Shown here piece after piece: positions 55,075 to 63,767 of a DNA stretch of 64,000 nt. Within the stretch, counting starts at the first letter, position 1. Every line of letters begins with the position of its first letter. A program made the position numbers and the translations under genes. The stretch lies in contig JAQGKD010000053.1 in assembly GCA_028290285.1 (NCBI GenBank), forward strand, positions 1 through 64,000, written 5' to 3'. The notes under the pieces are model-generated. The model ran no database searches. It saw only the letters and a program-made list of their open reading frames with translations, and was not told where the DNA came from. This stretch comes from Hyphomicrobiales bacterium (GTDB lineage Bacteria; Pseudomonadota; Alphaproteobacteria; Rhizobiales; Beijerinckiaceae).

Positions 55075-57453
55075 ATGACAGATAAAGCGGGCGCTATGGG
55101 GAGCAAGCGACGCGAACCTGACATCTCGACCGGCGACCGCGACTTGCGGGCCGCGCCCGACGATCGCGTGGCGGGCGGGCGGCGGCGCGCCAAGGGCGAG
55201 CGGATCGAGCCGCACCTGGGAACGCGCGGGAAAAGCGACTTGATCGCCATGCGCGACGAAGAGGACGAGACGTCCATGGGCCGTTCTGCGAAAAAGGGCG
55301 GCAAGAGCCGTTCACGCGCCAACGAGGATGACGAGCGCAGACGCGAACCCAGGCGCCGGAGCGGCGCGGGAAGCGGCGGCGGACGCTCGTTTTTCGGGAC
55401 CCTCTTCTACTGGTCGGGTGTGCTCGCCGTCTGGGGCGTCATCATTCTGGGCGGCATCGTCGCGTACCACGCTGCGCAACTGCCGCCCATCGACAAGCTC
55501 GCCGTGCCCAAGCGACCGCCCAACATCGCCATTCTCGGCGATGACGGCACGCTGCTGGCCAACCGCGGCGACACCGGCGGCGCGGCCATCCACCTGCAGC
55601 AATTACCGCCGTATCTGCCGAAGGCCTTCATCGCCATTGAGGACCGGCGCTTCTACCATCATTGGGGTGTCGATCCCGTCGGCATCGCGCGCGCGATGGT
55701 GCGCAACGTCACGGGGCGCGGAGGCATGCAGGGCGGCTCGACGCTGACCCAGCAGCTCGCCAAGAATTTGTTCCTGACACAGGAACGCACGATGTCGCGC
55801 AAGATCCAGGAGGCAATCCTGGCCTTGTGGCTCGAGCACAAATATTCAAAAGACCAGATCCTCGAACTCTATCTCAACCGCGTCTATTTCGGTTCCGGGG
55901 CCTATGGCGTCGAAGCAGCCGCACGGAAATATTTCGGCCACGGCGCGGCCCAGGTGACATTGCCCGAGGCGGCCGTCCTCGCAGGCTTGATGAAGGCGCC
56001 GACTAAGCTCGCGCCCAACCGCAATCCGCAAGGCGCTACCGAGCGCGCGGCACAGGTCATCACGGCCATGGCCCAGGAAGGCCATATCACCGAGTCCATG
56101 GCGAAGCTGGCCCTGTCGCGGCCCGCGTCGGTGGCGCACGAATATGCGGGCTCGATCAATTATGCGGCCGATTATGTCATGGACGTGCTCGACGAGACCG
56201 TCGGGGCAATCGACGAGGATATCGTCGTCACCACGACACTCAGCGCGGAAAAGCAGGCGGCGGGCGAGCGCGCGCTGGCGGCACAACTCGACAAGGGCGG
56301 CATTCGCTACGGCGTGGCGCAGGGCGCCCTCGTCTCGCTGGATCCGGGCGGACAGATCAAGGCGCTCGTGGGTGGCCGCAATTATTCCGACAGCCAGTTC
56401 AACCGCGCGGTCGCCGCCAAACGGCAGCCGGGTTCCGCCTTCAAGCCCTTCGTATATCTGACTGCGCTGGAGCGCGGACTGACCCCCGACACACTGCGCG
56501 ACGATGCGCCGATCAACGTAAAGGGATGGCAGCCGGAAAATTCGTCCCACGACTATAATGGCCCGGTCACATTGACGCGCGCGCTCGCCATGTCGCTGAA
56601 CACCGTCGCCGTGCGTCTGGGGCTCGAGGTCGGGCCCAAGGCCGTAGCCGCCACCGCGCATCGCCTCGGGATAACTTCGGATCTGCAGGCGAATGCGTCG
56701 ATCGCCTTGGGCACATCTGAGGTCACTCCGCTCGAACTCGTCACCGCCTATGCGCCTTTTGCAAACGGGGGCATTCGCGTGCAGCCGCATATCATCACGC
56801 GCGTGCGCACCGCCGACGGCAAGCAGCTGTATCAGCGCAAGGGCGCGAGTTTCGGCCGGATCATCGAGCCGCAATATGTGGCGATGATGAACGCCATGCT
56901 GCAAGAAACTTTGCTGACAGGCACGGCCCGCAAGGCCGAATTGCCGGGCTGGCAGGCTGCGGGAAAAACAGGCACGTCGCAGGATTATCGCGACGCGTGG
57001 TTTGTCGGATATACGAGCGCGCTGGTGACAGGCGTCTGGCTCGGAAACGACGACAATTCACCGACCAAGAAGGTTTCAGGCAGCAATCTTCCGGTTGCGG
57101 TCTGGAGCCATTTCATGCGCGATGCGCTGAAGAATGTACCGCCTGCAGCCCTGCCATCGGGAGTCTGGCGCAATCCCGCGGGTTCGGTTCCGCCGCCGTT
57201 GGCGCCGCCTGCGGATATCGGGCAACCAATGGCGACAAACAGGGCGCTTCCGGGCGCTCCGATGGGTATCGCTCCATCAGCCCAAATGGCGCAGGGACAA
57301 TTCATGCAAAGCCGGCCGCAGCCGTCCCGGGCGGACCCGATTGGCTCGCTCATTCCGCCGGGCTCGATCCCCAATGCCAATGCGCGCGACGTCAACCGGA
57401 CACCGATGCCACCGCAAGAGCGTAATATTTTCGAGAAGCTTTTCGGGGGGTGA
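55075..57453 (+). CDS. mrcA: Penicillin-binding protein 1A (class A, bifunctional)
   Basis: This 792-residue protein has a cytosolic basic region of about 105 residues with many Arg and Lys, then one membrane helix (about 107-130). The GT51 transglycosylase has I-E-D-R-R-F-Y-H-H-W-G and G-G-S-T-L-T-Q-Q-L-A-K-N. The transpeptidase has S454-A-F-K457, S-L-N and K631-T-G-T. It builds and cross-links peptidoglycan at the inner membrane. The last 100 residues are Pro-rich and disordered. An ATG seven codons in is an alternative start. It is divergent from dnaN. Confidence 0.93.
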   Translation: MTDKAGAMGSKRREPDISTGDRDLRAAPDDRVAGGRRRAKGERIEPHLGTRGKSDLIAMRDEEDETSMGRSAKKGGKSRSRANEDDERRREPRRRSGAGSGGGRSFFGTLFYWSGVLAVWGVIILGGIVAYHAAQLPPIDKLAVPKRPPNIAILGDDGTLLANRGDTGGAAIHLQQLPPYLPKAFIAIEDRRFYHHWGVDPVGIARAMVRNVTGRGGMQGGSTLTQQLAKNLFLTQERTMSRKIQEAILALWLEHKYSKDQILELYLNRVYFGSGAYGVEAAARKYFGHGAAQVTLPEAAVLAGLMKAPTKLAPNRNPQGATERAAQVITAMAQEGHITESMAKLALSRPASVAHEYAGSINYAADYVMDVLDETVGAIDEDIVVTTTLSAEKQAAGERALAAQLDKGGIRYGVAQGALVSLDPGGQIKALVGGRNYSDSQFNRAVAAKRQPGSAFKPFVYLTALERGLTPDTLRDDAPINVKGWQPENSSHDYNGPVTLTRALAMSLNTVAVRLGLEVGPKAVAATAHRLGITSDLQANASIALGTSEVTPLELVTAYAPFANGGIRVQPHIITRVRTADGKQLYQRKGASFGRIIEPQYVAMMNAMLQETLLTGTARKAELPGWQAAGKTGTSQDYRDAWFVGYTSALVTGVWLGNDDNSPTKKVSGSNLPVAVWSHFMRDALKNVPPAALPSGVWRNPAGSVPPPLAPPADIGQPMATNRALPGAPMGIAPSAQMAQGQFMQSRPQPSRADPIGSLIPPGSIPNANARDVNRTPMPPQERNIFEKLFGG

Positions 57454-57504
57454 GGAAGGCTGACGCCACCCGCCCTGACCAGAAGCGAGTGGCGCAGATT
57501 GCCT

Positions 57505-57771
57505 TTAGTGCAAGCTGACCGTCTGCAGGTCGTTCTGCCAGGCGTTTGCGACTGCGGCGTCGCGCGAGTCGGTCAGGACGATCGGCGTTCCATCTGCGCT
57601 GAGCAGCGCGAAGAGCTGGAGGCCGGGTTGAATTTCAGGGGCCTGCGGAAACAGGCGGGTGACATCTTCCGAGCGCATTTCCTTGACATAGGCGATCGCG
57701 CCATCACCGAGATGGGCGAATTGCTCCTGCGTGAGCGGCGCACTGGAAGATGAAGTCTTGTCGACGATCAT
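57505..57771 (-). CDS. DUF1150 family protein
   Basis: The ATG at 57771 has AAGGAGC upstream; 88 residues. The pattern L-T-Q-E-Q-F-A-H-L-G-D-G-A-I-A-Y-V-K leads to G-L-Q-L-F-A-L-L-S-A-D-G-T-P-I-V-L-T-D-S and A-N-A-W-Q-N-D-L. This is DUF1150, a small alphaproteobacterial protein commonly placed beside hsp20. It lies 58 bases after the Hsp20 gene on the same strand and is probably co-expressed under heat-shock control. The function is unknown. Confidence 0.85.
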   Translation of the reverse strand: MIVDKTSSSSAPLTQEQFAHLGDGAIAYVKEMRSEDVTRLFPQAPEIQPGLQLFALLSADGTPIVLTDSRDAAVANAWQNDLQTVSLH

Positions 57772-57829
57772 GTGCTTGCTCCTTGCTTTTTGGCGGTCCC
57801 TCATGGACCCGCACCCTTCGTGAGGACTT

Positions 57830-58258
57830 TCAGTCCCTCACGGAGATTCCGATTTTTCTCACCACCCGCTCCGGTTCCGGCCGCGCGAGGTCGATGCAGA
57901 GAAGGCCGTTCTTGAGATCCGCGCCGAGCACCTGCATGCCCTCAGCGAGAAGAAAGGCACGCTGGAACTGCCGTGCTGCAATGCCCCGATGAAGGTAATG
58001 CCGCTCGGTACTGTCGGTCTGGCGACCACGAATGACGAGTTGCCGCTCGTCCAGCTCAATATCCAGCTGCTCCTCGGTGAACCCGGCGACCGCCAGCGTG
58101 ATCCGCAATCGCTCGGGCACGTCCTCGGCTCGCGCCAGGCGTTCGATATTGTAGGGCGGGTAGCCGTCAGAAGGGCTCCGCGCTACGCGGTCGAGCGCCC
58201 GTTCGATATCGTCGAAGCCGAGCAGAAACGGGGAGTTCAAGGTCGGTACGCGGGACAT
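57830..58258 (-). CDS. Small heat-shock protein Hsp20
   Basis: The ATG at 58258 has GAAGGGC 8 bases upstream; 142 residues. Y-P-P-Y-N-I-E opens the alpha-crystallin domain. L-A-V-A-G-F-T-E-E-Q-L-D-I-E and L-V-I-R-G-R-Q continue it, with R-G-I-A-A-R-Q-F-Q-R-A-F-L-L in the dimer loop. G-L-L-C-I-D-L is the A-x-x-x-n-G-v-L equivalent, with Leu-Leu-Cys at its end. It holds unfolding proteins as an ATP-independent oligomeric chaperone. An RpoH-type promoter lies about 70-97 bases upstream. Confidence 0.9.
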   Translation of the reverse strand: MSRVPTLNSPFLLGFDDIERALDRVARSPSDGYPPYNIERLARAEDVPERLRITLAVAGFTEEQLDIELDERQLVIRGRQTDSTERHYLHRGIAARQFQRAFLLAEGMQVLGADLKNGLLCIDLARPEPERVVRKIGISVRD

Positions 58259-58327
58259 GACGAAGCCCTTCAGGCACTTCGGATCCTGGAGCCCTTGCGG
58301 CACTCCCCGGCTTTCGCCGTGAACCAG

Positions 58328-58355
58328 ATATGGGGGTGGCCCCCGATGGTTCAAG
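58328..58355 (-). promoter_or_regulatory. Sigma-32 (RpoH) promoter of hsp20
   Basis: On the minus strand CTTGAAC is followed after 13 bases by CCCCATAT. This fits the RpoH consensus CTTGAAA-N11-16-CCCCATNT. It would start transcription about 60 bases before the hsp20 ATG. Confidence 0.75.
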
Positions 58356-58384
58356 ACCAGACCAATCCGTCCCGGAATGGGCCC

Positions 58385-59380
58385 TCAGAGCATGCTCGGC
58401 AGAACCCTGTCCGGCGGACGGTGCCCGTCCATGAAGGTCTTCACGTTGATAATGACCTTTTCGCCCATGTCGATCCGGCCTTCGACCGTGGCCGAACCCA
58501 TATGCGGCAGCAGCGTCACCTTGCCCGCCCGGACCAACTTGACCAGCTTGGGCGAGACGGCAGGCTCATGCTCGAAGACGTCGAGACCGGCGCCCCCTAT
58601 TTCGCCCGCCTCGAGCATGCGGGTCAGCGCGTTCTCGTCGATGATCTCGCCGCGTGCCGTATTCACGACGATCGCGGTCGGGCGCAGATATTTCAGGCGG
58701 CGCGCCGAGAGCAGATGATAGGTCGCAGGCGTATGCGGGCAATTCACGGAGACGATGTCCATCCGCGCCAGCATCTGGTCGAGCGATTCCCAATAGGTCG
58801 CCGAGAGCGATTCCTCGATGGCGGGGGAGACGCGGCGGCGGTTGTGATAGTGGATCGACAGGCCAAAGGCCGCCGCGCGACGCGCCAGAGCCTGCCCGAT
58901 GCGGCCCATGCCGACGATGCCCAGCCGCTTGCCGGTGATGCGCCGACCAAGCATCCAGGTGGGCGACCAGCCCTCCCATTCGCCAGCGGGAATAACGGCG
59001 GCTCCTTCGACGAGACGCCGGGCGACCGCGAGGATCAACGCCATCGTCATGTCGGCGGTGTCCTCCGTGAGGACACCGGGCGTGTTGGTGACGGTGATGC
59101 CCCGGCGCAGGGCCGCGGTGACGTCGATGTTATCGACGCCATTGCCGAAATTGGCGATCAACTTGAGCGATTCGCCCGCCTGCGCGATGAGCCCGGCGTC
59201 GATGCGGTCGGTCACGGTCGGCACGAGCACATCGGCAACCCGTAGAGCTTCTGCGAGCTCCGCCGAGGTCATCGGCTTGTCGGTTTCGTTGAGACGGGTC
59301 TCGAACAATTCGCACATACGCGTCTCGACGACGTCCGGCAATTTGCGCGTGACGATCACCAGGGGTTTTTTCTTGGCCAT
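58385..59380 (-). CDS. D-isomer 2-hydroxyacid dehydrogenase (glyoxylate/hydroxypyruvate reductase-like)
   Basis: This 331-residue enzyme has the two-domain fold of the family. N-F-G-N-G-V-D-N-I-D marks the substrate-binding turn. G157-M-G-R-I-G162 binds NAD(P). The catalytic trio is R243 (N-T-A-R-G), E272 (D-V-F-E-H-E-P) and H293 (L-P-H-M-G-S). It reduces glyoxylate, hydroxypyruvate or a similar 2-oxoacid. The stop is 29 bases from the hsp20 promoter, and the gene appears to stand alone. Confidence 0.9.
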   Translation of the reverse strand: MAKKKPLVIVTRKLPDVVETRMCELFETRLNETDKPMTSAELAEALRVADVLVPTVTDRIDAGLIAQAGESLKLIANFGNGVDNIDVTAALRRGITVTNTPGVLTEDTADMTMALILAVARRLVEGAAVIPAGEWEGWSPTWMLGRRITGKRLGIVGMGRIGQALARRAAAFGLSIHYHNRRRVSPAIEESLSATYWESLDQMLARMDIVSVNCPHTPATYHLLSARRLKYLRPTAIVVNTARGEIIDENALTRMLEAGEIGGAGLDVFEHEPAVSPKLVKLVRAGKVTLLPHMGSATVEGRIDMGEKVIINVKTFMDGHRPPDRVLPSML

Positions 59381-59672
59381 GCCGTCCTGTCCCCGCCTCT
59401 GCCTCTCACCGCCCTGCCGCCCCCCGGTCCGGCTGGCACGTCCGCGCCGGCTGAATCCGCAGGGTCTTCAGGATGAAGAGTTTTTCTGGAATTCACCATC
59501 CATTAACGTCAACCGCTCTTTAATCGCGGCTGGCGATCATGCACGCATTCGCCCATGAACCACAGTTCCGGCCTCTCTATCAGATGGCCCGGCAAAGACA
59601 AGAATAGCAGGTATCGTCCGGACGCATGCGCCCGCGTGCCGCCCCTGCTTGCGTTCAAGGAGATCTATCCGG

Positions 59673-60251
59673 ATGGCCGCTCAGATCGCGAAACCCTCTG
59701 ACACGATCAAAAGAGCCGCGGCCCGCAAGGGTTTCGTGCAGGCCAGCGTCTGGCTGTCGATTGTGGCCGCGACGGTTTTCGCAGGCATGGCACGGGCCGC
59801 TGGAACCGATCCGGTTGGCACGGCCACGGGGCTGCCGATCCCGCGCTACGTCAGCCTAAAGTCTGATCGGGTGAACCTTCGCGAAGGACCTTCCAAGGAT
59901 CACCGCACGGCCTGGGTATTCCAGCGCGCCGGCCTGCCCGTCGAGGTCACGGCGGAATTCGAGAATTGGCGCAAGATCCGCGATTCGGAGGGTTCGGAGG
60001 GCTGGGTGCTGCAGTCGCTTTTGTCTGGACGGCGAACTGCGCTCGTGGCGCCGTGGAAGAAGGGCGAGATCTTCCCGCTCTATGCCAAGCCTGCCGACGG
60101 TTCCAATCAGGTTGCCCGGCTGCAACCGGGCGTGCTGGGAAGCGTCCGTCATTGCGAGGGCGGGTGGTGCCGCATGACGGGCGAGGGCTATGACGGCTTC
60201 ATCAAGCAGTCGATCCTCTGGGGTGTCTACCCCAATGAAAAGATCGACTGA
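59673..60251 (+). CDS. Secreted SH3-domain protein
   Basis: The ATG at 59673 follows AAGGAG; 192 residues. A signal/anchor segment covers about 25-45 and ends near M-A-R-A-A. A bacterial SH3 domain follows: R-V-N-L-R-E-G-P-S-K-D-H-R, W-R-K-I-R-D-S-E-G-S-E-G-W-V-L-Q-S-L-L-S-G. A second SH3-like unit ends G-W-C-R-M and G-Y-D-G-F-I-K-Q-S-I-L-W-G-V-Y-P. Such proteins bind peptidoglycan in the periplasm. Similar genes are common near irr in Hyphomicrobiales, as far as I recall. Confidence 0.85.
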   Translation: MAAQIAKPSDTIKRAAARKGFVQASVWLSIVAATVFAGMARAAGTDPVGTATGLPIPRYVSLKSDRVNLREGPSKDHRTAWVFQRAGLPVEVTAEFENWRKIRDSEGSEGWVLQSLLSGRRTALVAPWKKGEIFPLYAKPADGSNQVARLQPGVLGSVRHCEGGWCRMTGEGYDGFIKQSILWGVYPNEKID

Positions 60252-60278
60252 CGCCACAGCGTTGCAAGGAGCGTGGGG

Positions 60279-60782
60279 TCAGGCCTTGCGACGCAGTCGC
60301 ACGACCACGTCGACGCTGGCGATTTCCATGCCCTCGGGCACGACCGGAATACACACGACATCGACGAGCTCGTCGGGAATATCGACGAGCTGATTGGTTT
60401 CCTCGATCAGGAAATGATGATGCCGCGAGGTGTTGGTGTCGAAGTAGGTCTTCGATCCGTCAACCGAAATCTCCCGAAGCAGGCCCGCTTCCGTGAACTG
60501 GTGCAGAGTATTGTAGACAGTGGCCAGGGAGATCGCGACGCGCGAGCCCGTCGCTTCCTCGTAAAGCCGTTCCGCGGTGATGTGCCGGTCGCCCTTTGCG
60601 AACAGCAGCCAGCCGAGGGCCACGCGCTGGCGCGTCGGACGGAGGCCGGAGCGGCGGAGCTTCGCACGCAACTCATGAACGGGGCAGCCCGCCATGGCGT
60701 CGTTGGACGGCATGGCGCGCGCTACGACCGGAGCCGCTGTTCTGCCGGGTAGGATCTTCGGCTCTGCAATCAGTCGGGACAT
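60279..60782 (-). CDS. irr: Fur-family iron response regulator Irr
   Basis: This 167-residue protein has the winged helix L-R-P-T-R-Q-R-V-A-L and L-A-T-V-Y-N-T-L-H-Q-F. H121-H-H123-F-L is the His-rich site known to bind haem/metal in Irr. G-C33-P34-V-H is a Cys-Pro haem-regulatory-type motif near the N-terminus. Irr represses or activates haem and iron genes according to haem status. It is next to fabA, as in many Hyphomicrobiales. It probably regulates distant targets rather than its neighbours. Confidence 0.92.
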   Translation of the reverse strand: MSRLIAEPKILPGRTAAPVVARAMPSNDAMAGCPVHELRAKLRRSGLRPTRQRVALGWLLFAKGDRHITAERLYEEATGSRVAISLATVYNTLHQFTEAGLLREISVDGSKTYFDTNTSRHHHFLIEETNQLVDIPDELVDVVCIPVVPEGMEIASVDVVVRLRRKA

Positions 60783-61021
60783 GGGCTTTCTGACGTCGGG
60801 TAAAGGCGCCGCGCATCGAAAGTCAGCGCTGCCGAGAGGAATGATAGGCTTTCAACATAGGAACTCGCGGGGCTTGCGGCAACTTTTTCCGGTCTGGATC
60901 GTGAACCAAGCTGAAAGTCGGCCATACCCGGCCCCTACGACCCTTCCGGCCCGCGCAGGCCTGTGCTAGAAGGCCGCGTCCGGGGCATAGGCCCCGCTGC
61001 CAGACGATCTAAGGGGACGTG

Positions 61022-61534
61022 ATGGGCGATCGGCGCTCGAGCTTCGAATATGAAGACCTGCTGGCCTGCGGACGGGGCGAATTATTCGGCCCCGGCAACG
61101 CACAGCTGCCGCTTCCACCCATGCTGATGTTCGACCGCATCGCTGAGATTTCGGAGACGGGTGGCGCATACGGCAAGGGCGTGATTCGCGCCGAACTCGC
61201 CGTTCGGCCCGACCTCTGGTTCTTCGCCTGCCACTTCAAGGGCGACCCGGTCATGCCGGGATGTCTCGGGCTCGATGCCCTTTGGCAGCTCGTCGGCTTC
61301 TACCTCGGCTGGCTCGGGTCGCCGGGACGTGGCCGCGCGCTCGGTGTCGGCGAGGTGAAATTTGCGGATCAGGTGCTGCCGACCGTTTCAAAGGTCGTTT
61401 ACGGCGTCGAATTGAAGCGCGTTTTCCGTGGCAAGCTCGTGCTCGGCATCGCTGATGGCTGGCTTGAGGCCGACGGCAAGCGCATCTACGAGGCCAAGGA
61501 TCTTCGCGTCGGGCTTTTCAAGCCCGAGGCGTAA
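61022..61534 (+). CDS. fabA: 3-hydroxydecanoyl-ACP dehydratase/isomerase
   Basis: The ATG at 61022 follows AAGGGG; a GTG one codon earlier is possible. The product has 170 residues. C-H71-F-K-G-D-P-V-M-P-G carries the catalytic His and D85-A-L-W-Q the catalytic Asp of the hot-dog fold. It dehydrates 3-hydroxydecanoyl-ACP and isomerises trans-2 to cis-3, the branch point to unsaturated fatty acids. The next genes are fabB and fabI on the same strand, an established FabA-FabB unit. Confidence 0.95.
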   Translation: MGDRRSSFEYEDLLACGRGELFGPGNAQLPLPPMLMFDRIAEISETGGAYGKGVIRAELAVRPDLWFFACHFKGDPVMPGCLGLDALWQLVGFYLGWLGSPGRGRALGVGEVKFADQVLPTVSKVVYGVELKRVFRGKLVLGIADGWLEADGKRIYEAKDLRVGLFKPEA

Positions 61535-61619
61535 CCCCACCTTCGACAGGATCCCTCCGCGCCCGGCAGGGACAGGTCCACCAGTGCATCGGCCATCCAG
61601 GCCCGAGCAGGAGAATGCA

Positions 61620-62843
61620 ATGAGACGCGTCGTCGTCACCGGCATGGGAATCGTTTCTGCAATCGGCAATGATTCGCAGGAAGTCCTGTCATCGCTTCGC
61701 GAAGCCCGGTCTGGCATCGTCCGTGCCGCCAGCTACGCGGAACTCGGCTTTCGCTGTCAGGTCCACGGCGCGCCGACCCTGAACCCGGAAGAGCTCGTTG
61801 ATCGCCGCGCCATGCGCTTCCATGGTGGCGGCACAGCCTGGAACCATGTCGCCATGGATCAGGCCATCGCCGATTCGGGTCTCGAGACCAGCGATATTTC
61901 GAATCATCGCACCGGCATCATCATGGGCTCGGGCGGCCCATCCGCGCGCACACTCGTTGAAGCCGCCGATATCACGCGCACCAAGGGGCCCAAGCGCGTC
62001 GGGCCCTTCGCCGTGCCCAAGGCCATGTCGTCGACGGCATCGGCGACGCTCGCCACTTGGTTCAAGATCAAGGGCATCAATTATTCAATCTCGTCCGCCT
62101 GCGCGACATCCAGCCATTGCATCGGCAATGCCGCCGAGATGATCCAGTGGGGCAAGCAGGACGTGATGTTCGCGGGTGGCTGCGAAGAGCTCGACTGGAC
62201 TCTGTCCGTCCTCTTCGATGCCATGGGCGCCATGTCGTCGAGCTATAACGAGACGCCCGCTATCGCCTCGCGCGCCTATGACAAGAATCGCGACGGTTTC
62301 GTGATCGCCGGTGGCGCCGGTGTGCTGGTTCTCGAGGAATACGAGCACGCCAAGGCACGCGGCGCGAAGATCTATGCAGAACTCGTCGGCTATGCCGGGA
62401 CCTCCGATGGCTACGACATGGTTGCTCCGTCGGGCGAAGGCGCCGAGCGCTGCATGCGCCTCGCCATGGAAAACGTGAACACGCCGATCGACTACATCAA
62501 CCCGCATGCGACCTCGACGCCGGTTGGCGATCTCAAGGAGATCGAGGCCATTCGCCGCGTGTTCGGCGCGGGCGACAAGTGCCCGCCTATCTCAGCAACC
62601 AAGTCGCTTACCGGCCATTCCCTGGGAGCGGCAGGCGTTCAGGAGGCGATCTATTCGCTCCTGATGATGCAGAACAGCTTCATCGCGGAAAGCGCGAACA
62701 TCCAGGAACTGGACCCCGCTTTTGCCGACATGAACATCATACGCAAGCGCATCGACGGGCGTCAGCTCGGCACGGTTCTTTCGAATTCCTTCGGCTTCGG
62801 CGGCACAAACGCCTCCCTTGTCTTCAAACATATCGACGCGTGA
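61620..62843 (+). CDS. fabB: 3-oxoacyl-ACP synthase I
   Basis: AGGAGA precedes the ATG at 61620; 407 residues. The thiolase fold has [10 protein letters not shown] with the catalytic Cys at about 163. [11 protein letters not shown] and T-G-H-S-L-G-A-A-G give the two catalytic His. The final F-G-F-G-G-T-N-A is typical. It elongates cis-3-decenoyl-ACP from fabA. It lies 85 bases after fabA and 13 before fabI. Confidence 0.95.
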   Translation: MRRVVVTGMGIVSAIGNDSQEVLSSLREARSGIVRAASYAELGFRCQVHGAPTLNPEELVDRRAMRFHGGGTAWNHVAMDQAIADSGLETSDISNHRTGIIMGSGGPSARTLVEAADITRTKGPKRVGPFAVPKAMSSTASATLATWFKIKGINYSISSACATSSHCIGNAAEMIQWGKQDVMFAGGCEELDWTLSVLFDAMGAMSSSYNETPAIASRAYDKNRDGFVIAGGAGVLVLEEYEHAKARGAKIYAELVGYAGTSDGYDMVAPSGEGAERCMRLAMENVNTPIDYINPHATSTPVGDLKEIEAIRRVFGAGDKCPPISATKSLTGHSLGAAGVQEAIYSLLMMQNSFIAESANIQELDPAFADMNIIRKRIDGRQLGTVLSNSFGFGGTNASLVFKHIDA

Positions 62844-62856
62844 GGCGATCATTTCC

Positions 62857-63675
62857 ATGAGCCACCCCAACGTCGGACTGATGCAAGGCAAGCGCGGGCT
62901 CATCATGGGCGTCGCCAACGATCATTCGATCGCTTGGGGAATCGCACAGGCCCTTGCCGCGCAGGGCGCAGAACTGGCCTTCACCTATCAGGGTGAAGCG
63001 CTGGGCAAGCGGGTGAAGCCGCTGGCCGAGAGCGTCGGATCGTCGATCGTGCTGCCCTGCGATGTCGAGGATATCGCGAGCGTCGACACGCTGTTCGAAA
63101 CGCTCAAGCAGTCCTGGTCGCATCTCGATTTCGTCGTGCACTGCATCGCCTATGCCGACAAAGCCGGCTTGAAGGGGCGTTATGCCGACACGACGCGCGA
63201 AAATTTCACGCGTTCGATGGTTATCTCGGCCTTTTCCTTCACCGAGATTGCGAAGCGTGCCGGTGACATGATGGGCGAGGGTGGCGCCATGCTGACGCTC
63301 ACCTTCGGTGGCGCCACGCGGGTCATGCCAAACTACAATGTCATGGGCGTCGCCAAGGCGGCCCTTGAAGCAGGCGTTCGTTATCTGGCCGCTGATTTCG
63401 GTCCGCAGGGCATACGGGTTAACGCGATCTCGGCCGGACCTATCCGGACCCTCGCGGGCGCTGGTATTTCGGACGCCCGTACCATGTTCAATTATCAGCG
63501 CAACCACTCGCCGCTGCGTCGCAGCGTGTCCATCGAGGACGTCGGGGGAGCGGCGCTCTATTTGCTGTCGCCGCTGTCGGCGGGGACCACAGGCGAGGTG
63601 CATTTCGTCGATGCGGGTTACAACATCATCTCGATGCCTCGGCCCGAGGACCTGCGGGATCCCGCCGGTAATTGA
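62857..63675 (+). CDS. fabI: Enoyl-ACP reductase
   Basis: The ATG at 62857 gives 272 residues. G-V-A-N-D-H-S-I-A-W-G-I is the FabI dinucleotide loop. N-Y160-N-V-M-G-V-A-K167 is the Tyr-x6-Lys active site. The position of E. coli Tyr146 is Phe150 here. S-A-G-P-I-R-T-L-A-G-A-G-I is intact. It reduces the enoyl-ACP double bond with NADH, ending each elongation cycle, and is the triclosan target. A strong terminator follows. Confidence 0.93.
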   Translation: MSHPNVGLMQGKRGLIMGVANDHSIAWGIAQALAAQGAELAFTYQGEALGKRVKPLAESVGSSIVLPCDVEDIASVDTLFETLKQSWSHLDFVVHCIAYADKAGLKGRYADTTRENFTRSMVISAFSFTEIAKRAGDMMGEGGAMLTLTFGGATRVMPNYNVMGVAKAALEAGVRYLAADFGPQGIRVNAISAGPIRTLAGAGISDARTMFNYQRNHSPLRRSVSIEDVGGAALYLLSPLSAGTTGEVHFVDAGYNIISMPRPEDLRDPAGN

Positions 63676-63711
63676 CCCGCCTGGCCCGCTCATCGGCCAG
63701 GCAATAGATAC

Positions 63712-63755
63712 AAAAAAAAGCCCGCCGCGCTGATGCGCTGGCGGGCTTTTCTTTT
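63712..63755. terminator. Bidirectional terminator between fabI and the porin gene
   Basis: AAAAGCCCGCC and GGCGGGCTTTT flank a smaller GCGC/GCGC hairpin. T-runs occur on both strands, so it can end both convergent genes. Confidence 0.9.
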
Positions 63756-63767
63756 TGGGCTTGGAGC

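Noticed and set aside
57989-59245. Plus-strand frame of 418 codons
   Set aside because: It is antisense to hsp20 and the hydroxyacid dehydrogenase and crosses the RpoH promoter; no domain is seen.
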